Assembly: GCA_902769705.1 (NCBI GenBank)
Contig: CACXPX010000007.1
Coordinates: 1 to 64,000 of the forward strand
DNA length: 64,000 nt
From: an uncultured Prevotellaceae bacterium
GTDB taxonomy: Bacteria; Bacteroidota; Bacteroidia; Bacteroidales; Bacteroidaceae
Direction: 5' to 3'
Below are positions 61,726 to 64,000 of this stretch, piece by piece. The translations under genes were made by a program, and so were the position numbers. Each line of letters starts with the position of its first letter. The stretch's first letter is position 1. The notes under the pieces are model-generated. The model worked only from the letters and a program-made list of their open reading frames with translations. It did not search any database and was not told the origin of the DNA.

Positions 61726-61867
61726 GCTGGAGTCTTTCTTTTTAGGATGTTTTGGGCGGGATTGCTGCTAATTTGTTGGTTTCCAATAAGTTGTGAAAAT
61801 GATGGAAAAATGGCCATTTTTAGCTGTTTTTCGACCGCTAGGCTGACAAATTGCTATTCTGAGAGGT

Positions 61868-61913
61868 ATTTTGTAAAATAAATTAGTAATTAATTGAAAA
61901 TGTTTTACAAAAT
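61868..61913. promoter_or_regulatory. inverted repeat upstream of the IMP cyclohydrolase gene
   Basis: ATTTTGTAAAA (61868-61878) and TTTTACAAAAT (61903-61913), 11-bp perfect arms with a 24-base spacer, 84 bases before the promoter box. Possible operator. Confidence 0.4.
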
Positions 61914-61996
61914 GGCATAAATTGACTTGTGATAATTTCTTTCTTGGAAATGAAAATTTTCCGCAAAAAACAGTTGCTCAATCCGCGGGATTTTCT

Positions 61997-62004
61997 TATC
62001 TTTG
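61997..62004 (+). promoter_or_regulatory. -7 box of the purH(N)-mreBC operon
   Basis: TATCTTTG, 32 bases before the ATG at 62037. Confidence 0.7.
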
Positions 62005-62036
62005 CAGTTCCAAAATATATAATGTACGAAGAAATT

Positions 62037-62633
62037 ATGGCTGCAACAAAGAAAATCAAGACAGCGCTGGTGTCGGTGTTCCATAAAGACGGCTTGGACG
62101 AGCTGCTCGCCAAGTTGAATGCCGAGGGCGTGAAATTCCTGTCTACGGGCGGAACCCAGAAATTCATTGAGTCGCTGGGCTACGACTGTCAGACCGTAGA
62201 GAGTGTGACAACTTATCCTTCGATTCTTGGGGGACGCGTGAAGACGCTCCATCCGAAAGTTTTCGGAGGCATTCTTGGCCGTCGTGAGAACGAGGGCGAC
62301 CAACAGCAGATGCGGGAATATGAGATTCCTGAAATCGACTTGGTCATTGTGGATCTTTATCCCTTTGAACAAACTGTGGCAAGCGGTGCCGGAGAGGCTG
62401 ATATCATCGAGAAGATTGATATTGGTGGAATCTCGCTTATCCGTGCTGGTGCGAAGAATTTCAACGATGTGGTAATTGTGCCCAGCAAGGCCGAGTACAG
62501 CGTGTTGCTCGACATCTTGAACCGCAAGGGTGCACAGACCGACATCGAAGACCGCCGCATGTTTGCCGAGCGCGCTTTCGGCGTTAGCAGCCACTATGAT
62601 ACCGCCATTCACAATTGGTTCGCCAAGAAATGA
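62037..62633 (+). CDS. stand-alone IMP cyclohydrolase (N-terminal half of PurH)
   Basis: 198 residues from the ATG at 62037 (an in-frame ATG at 62022 is possible). The MGS-like cyclohydrolase domain is complete: KTALVSVFHKDGL, FLSTGGTQKFIESLG, GGRVKTLHPKVFGGIL, DLVIVDLYPFEQTV and IDIGGISLIRAGAKNF. It ends at the position where full-length PurH continues into the transformylase domain, at a genuine stop. Closes FAICAR to IMP. The transformylase is at 40900-42087. It precedes mreB by 63 bases, in the place held by full-length purH in related genomes. Confidence 0.93.
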   Translation: MAATKKIKTALVSVFHKDGLDELLAKLNAEGVKFLSTGGTQKFIESLGYDCQTVESVTTYPSILGGRVKTLHPKVFGGILGRRENEGDQQQMREYEIPEIDLVIVDLYPFEQTVASGAGEADIIEKIDIGGISLIRAGAKNFNDVVIVPSKAEYSVLLDILNRKGAQTDIEDRRMFAERAFGVSSHYDTAIHNWFAKK

Positions 62634-62696
62634 TGCTGATGTTAGAAAAGAGATAAAATAAAGGAATTTTCAAAGACTTAAATTTTTTTCATTACG

Positions 62697-63719
62697 ATGG
62701 GATTTTTTTCATTCATCCAGGAGATTGCAATGGACCTGGGAACTGCAAACACGATTATTATCAGTGATGACAAGATTGTGGTAGATGAGCCATCTGTGGT
62801 AGCACTCGACCGCCACACCAACAAGATGATAGCTGTTGGCGACGAGGCTAAGTTGATGTACGAGAAGACGCATGAGAACATCAAGACCGTTCGCCCGTTG
62901 CGCGACGGTGTGATTGCTGACTTCTCGGCTTGCGAGCAGATGATGCGTGGATTGATTAAGAAAGTACACACAGGCAGCCGCCTGTTCTCTCCGTCGCTCC
63001 GCATGGTGATTGGTGTGCCTTCGGGCTCTACCGAAGTGGAACTGCGTGCAGTGCGCGATAGTGCCGAGCATGCTGACGGTCGCGACGTATACTTGATTTT
63101 CGAGCCGATGGCTGCTGCTATTGGTATTGGTATCGATGTTGAGGCTCCCGAGGGCAACATGATTGTTGACATCGGCGGTGGCTCTACTGAGATTGCTGTG
63201 ATTTCGTTGGGCGGCATTGTGTCGAACAACTCTATCCGTACTGCAGGCGACGACTTGAACGCCGACATTCAGGAGTATATGAGCCGTCAGCACAATGTAA
63301 AGGTTAGTGAGCGTATGGCCGAGCGTATCAAGATTCACGTGGGAAGCGCGCTGACTGATTTGGGCGAAGAGGCTCCTGAGGACTATACCGTTCACGGCCC
63401 GAACCGAATCACGGCCCTGCCTATGGAGGTGCCTGTGTGCTATCAGGAGATTGCACATTGCATCGACAAGACTGTGGCAAAGATTGAAAACGCTGTGCTC
63501 TCTGCACTTGAAAATACTCCTCCCGAGCTTTATGCCGACATTGTGAAGAACGGCATCTATCTGACGGGCGGCGGCGCTTTGCTTCGCGGTCTTGACAAGC
63601 GTTTGAAGGACAAGATCAACATCAACTTCCACATTGCCGAAGATCCTTTGCACAGCGTGGCAAAGGGCGCTGGAATTGCGCTGAAGAACGTAGACCGTTT
63701 CTCGTTCCTCATGCGATAG
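62697..63719 (+). CDS. mreB: rod-shape protein MreB
   Basis: 340 residues. Actin-like ATPase: phosphate-1 motif MDLGTANTI, GVPSGSTEVELRAVRDSAEHA, phosphate-2 VDIGGGSTEIAVISLGG, adenosine motif LTGGGALLRGLDKRL. It organises lateral peptidoglycan synthesis under the inner membrane. mreC follows after 33 bases. Confidence 0.97.
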   Translation: MGFFSFIQEIAMDLGTANTIIISDDKIVVDEPSVVALDRHTNKMIAVGDEAKLMYEKTHENIKTVRPLRDGVIADFSACEQMMRGLIKKVHTGSRLFSPSLRMVIGVPSGSTEVELRAVRDSAEHADGRDVYLIFEPMAAAIGIGIDVEAPEGNMIVDIGGGSTEIAVISLGGIVSNNSIRTAGDDLNADIQEYMSRQHNVKVSERMAERIKIHVGSALTDLGEEAPEDYTVHGPNRITALPMEVPVCYQEIAHCIDKTVAKIENAVLSALENTPPELYADIVKNGIYLTGGGALLRGLDKRLKDKININFHIAEDPLHSVAKGAGIALKNVDRFSFLMR

Positions 63720-63752
63720 TCCTTTTCCTCGTTCTACAAAAGGCTCTGAAGG

Positions 63753-64000
63753 ATGCGCAATCTGATGGATTTCCTGCAGAAACACAACCACTGGTTTGTG
63801 TTTCTGTTGCTTGAAGTAGCTAGCCTTGTGATGCTGTTCAAGTACAATAGCTATCAAGGCAGCGTCTGGTTCACGTCGGCCAATACCGTCTCGGGTAAGG
63901 TTTACGAGATGGGAAGCGACGTGGAGCAGTTCTTCTCGCTTGTCAAAGTGAATGAGGAACTGACTCAGCGCAATGCTTACTTGGAGCAGCAGGTGGCTCG
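63753..64000 (+). CDS. mreC: rod-shape protein MreC (5' part)
   Basis: The first 82 residues before the window ends. A single membrane helix (WFVFLLLEVASLVMLFKYN, about 14-32) followed by the start of the coiled-coil region (VEQFFSLVKVNEELTQRNAYL). Position after mreB and the topology identify MreC, the periplasmic scaffold of the elongation machinery. Confidence 0.88.
   Translation, partial: MRNLMDFLQKHNHWFVFLLLEVASLVMLFKYNSYQGSVWFTSANTVSGKVYEMGSDVEQFFSLVKVNEELTQRNAYLEQQVA

Noticed and set aside
61560-61745. 61-residue frame after tRNA-Met
   Set aside because: It runs through array 6 and has no coding character.

Overview
This 64 kb window comes from a Bacteroidales chromosome, most likely a Prevotella-type organism. 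The signs are promoters with the TAnnTTTG -7 box instead of sigma70 boxes, start codons without Shine-Dalgarno sequences, a SusC/SusD glycan-uptake locus, the type IX secretion protein PorT, ExbB/ExbD/ExbD/TonB in one operon, and Bacteroidetes-type cell-envelope clusters. I see no prophage, insertion sequence, CRISPR array or rRNA. One tRNA, tRNA-Met(CAU), is present.

Layout. 1-1028 is non-coding, with a candidate small RNA and repeats. 1029-8164 is an RDD / SpoIIM-like / DUF4129 / DUF4350 / MoxR / DUF58 membrane cluster. 8247-11916 holds an SGNH esterase, aquaporin and a fucose/glucose-type MFS transporter. 12094-27419 is a beta-glucan-type polysaccharide utilisation locus: SusC, SusD, a frameshifted glycan-binding lipoprotein, GH16, CotH-like, GH5, GH3 and a SusR/DUF6377-like membrane regulator. 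27578-28582 is class II aldolase. 29402-33342 is a BlaI / M56-TonB / degenerate-thioredoxin signalling operon. 33544-40578 holds DUF4831, NAD(P)HX repair, a fused Hpt-Adk, ObgE, PgeF and an M23 peptidase. 40680-46342 holds a stand-alone AICAR transformylase, ferredoxin, PorT, a lipoprotein and a two-gene 5'-nucleotidase. 46535-49874 holds ribosomal protein L19, a small protein and a GH127-type enzyme. 50375-55861 is the TonB energising operon. 56093-61133 holds an aminotransferase, RibBA, LptF/G and a START-like protein. 61284-64000 holds tRNA-Met, a stand-alone IMP cyclohydrolase, MreB and the start of MreC.

Two themes connect distant parts. First, purine metabolism has been rearranged at domain level: PurH is split into two genes 20 kb apart on opposite strands, Hpt and Adk are fused in one frame, and 5'-nucleotidase is split into two adjacent genes; PgeF lies beside the fusion. 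Second, the six largest intergenic gaps each carry an array of degenerate 22-bp units (39 full units by hand count). Each unit is an imperfect 7-3-7 dyad plus a 5-bp linker. The arm sequence changes between units, while the period never slips. Two of these gaps also contain very long hairpin elements with repeated ACAGTT words in their stems, and two share a diverged block of about 220 bp. I do not recognise this repeat system as a described family; it is the best candidate here for something new.
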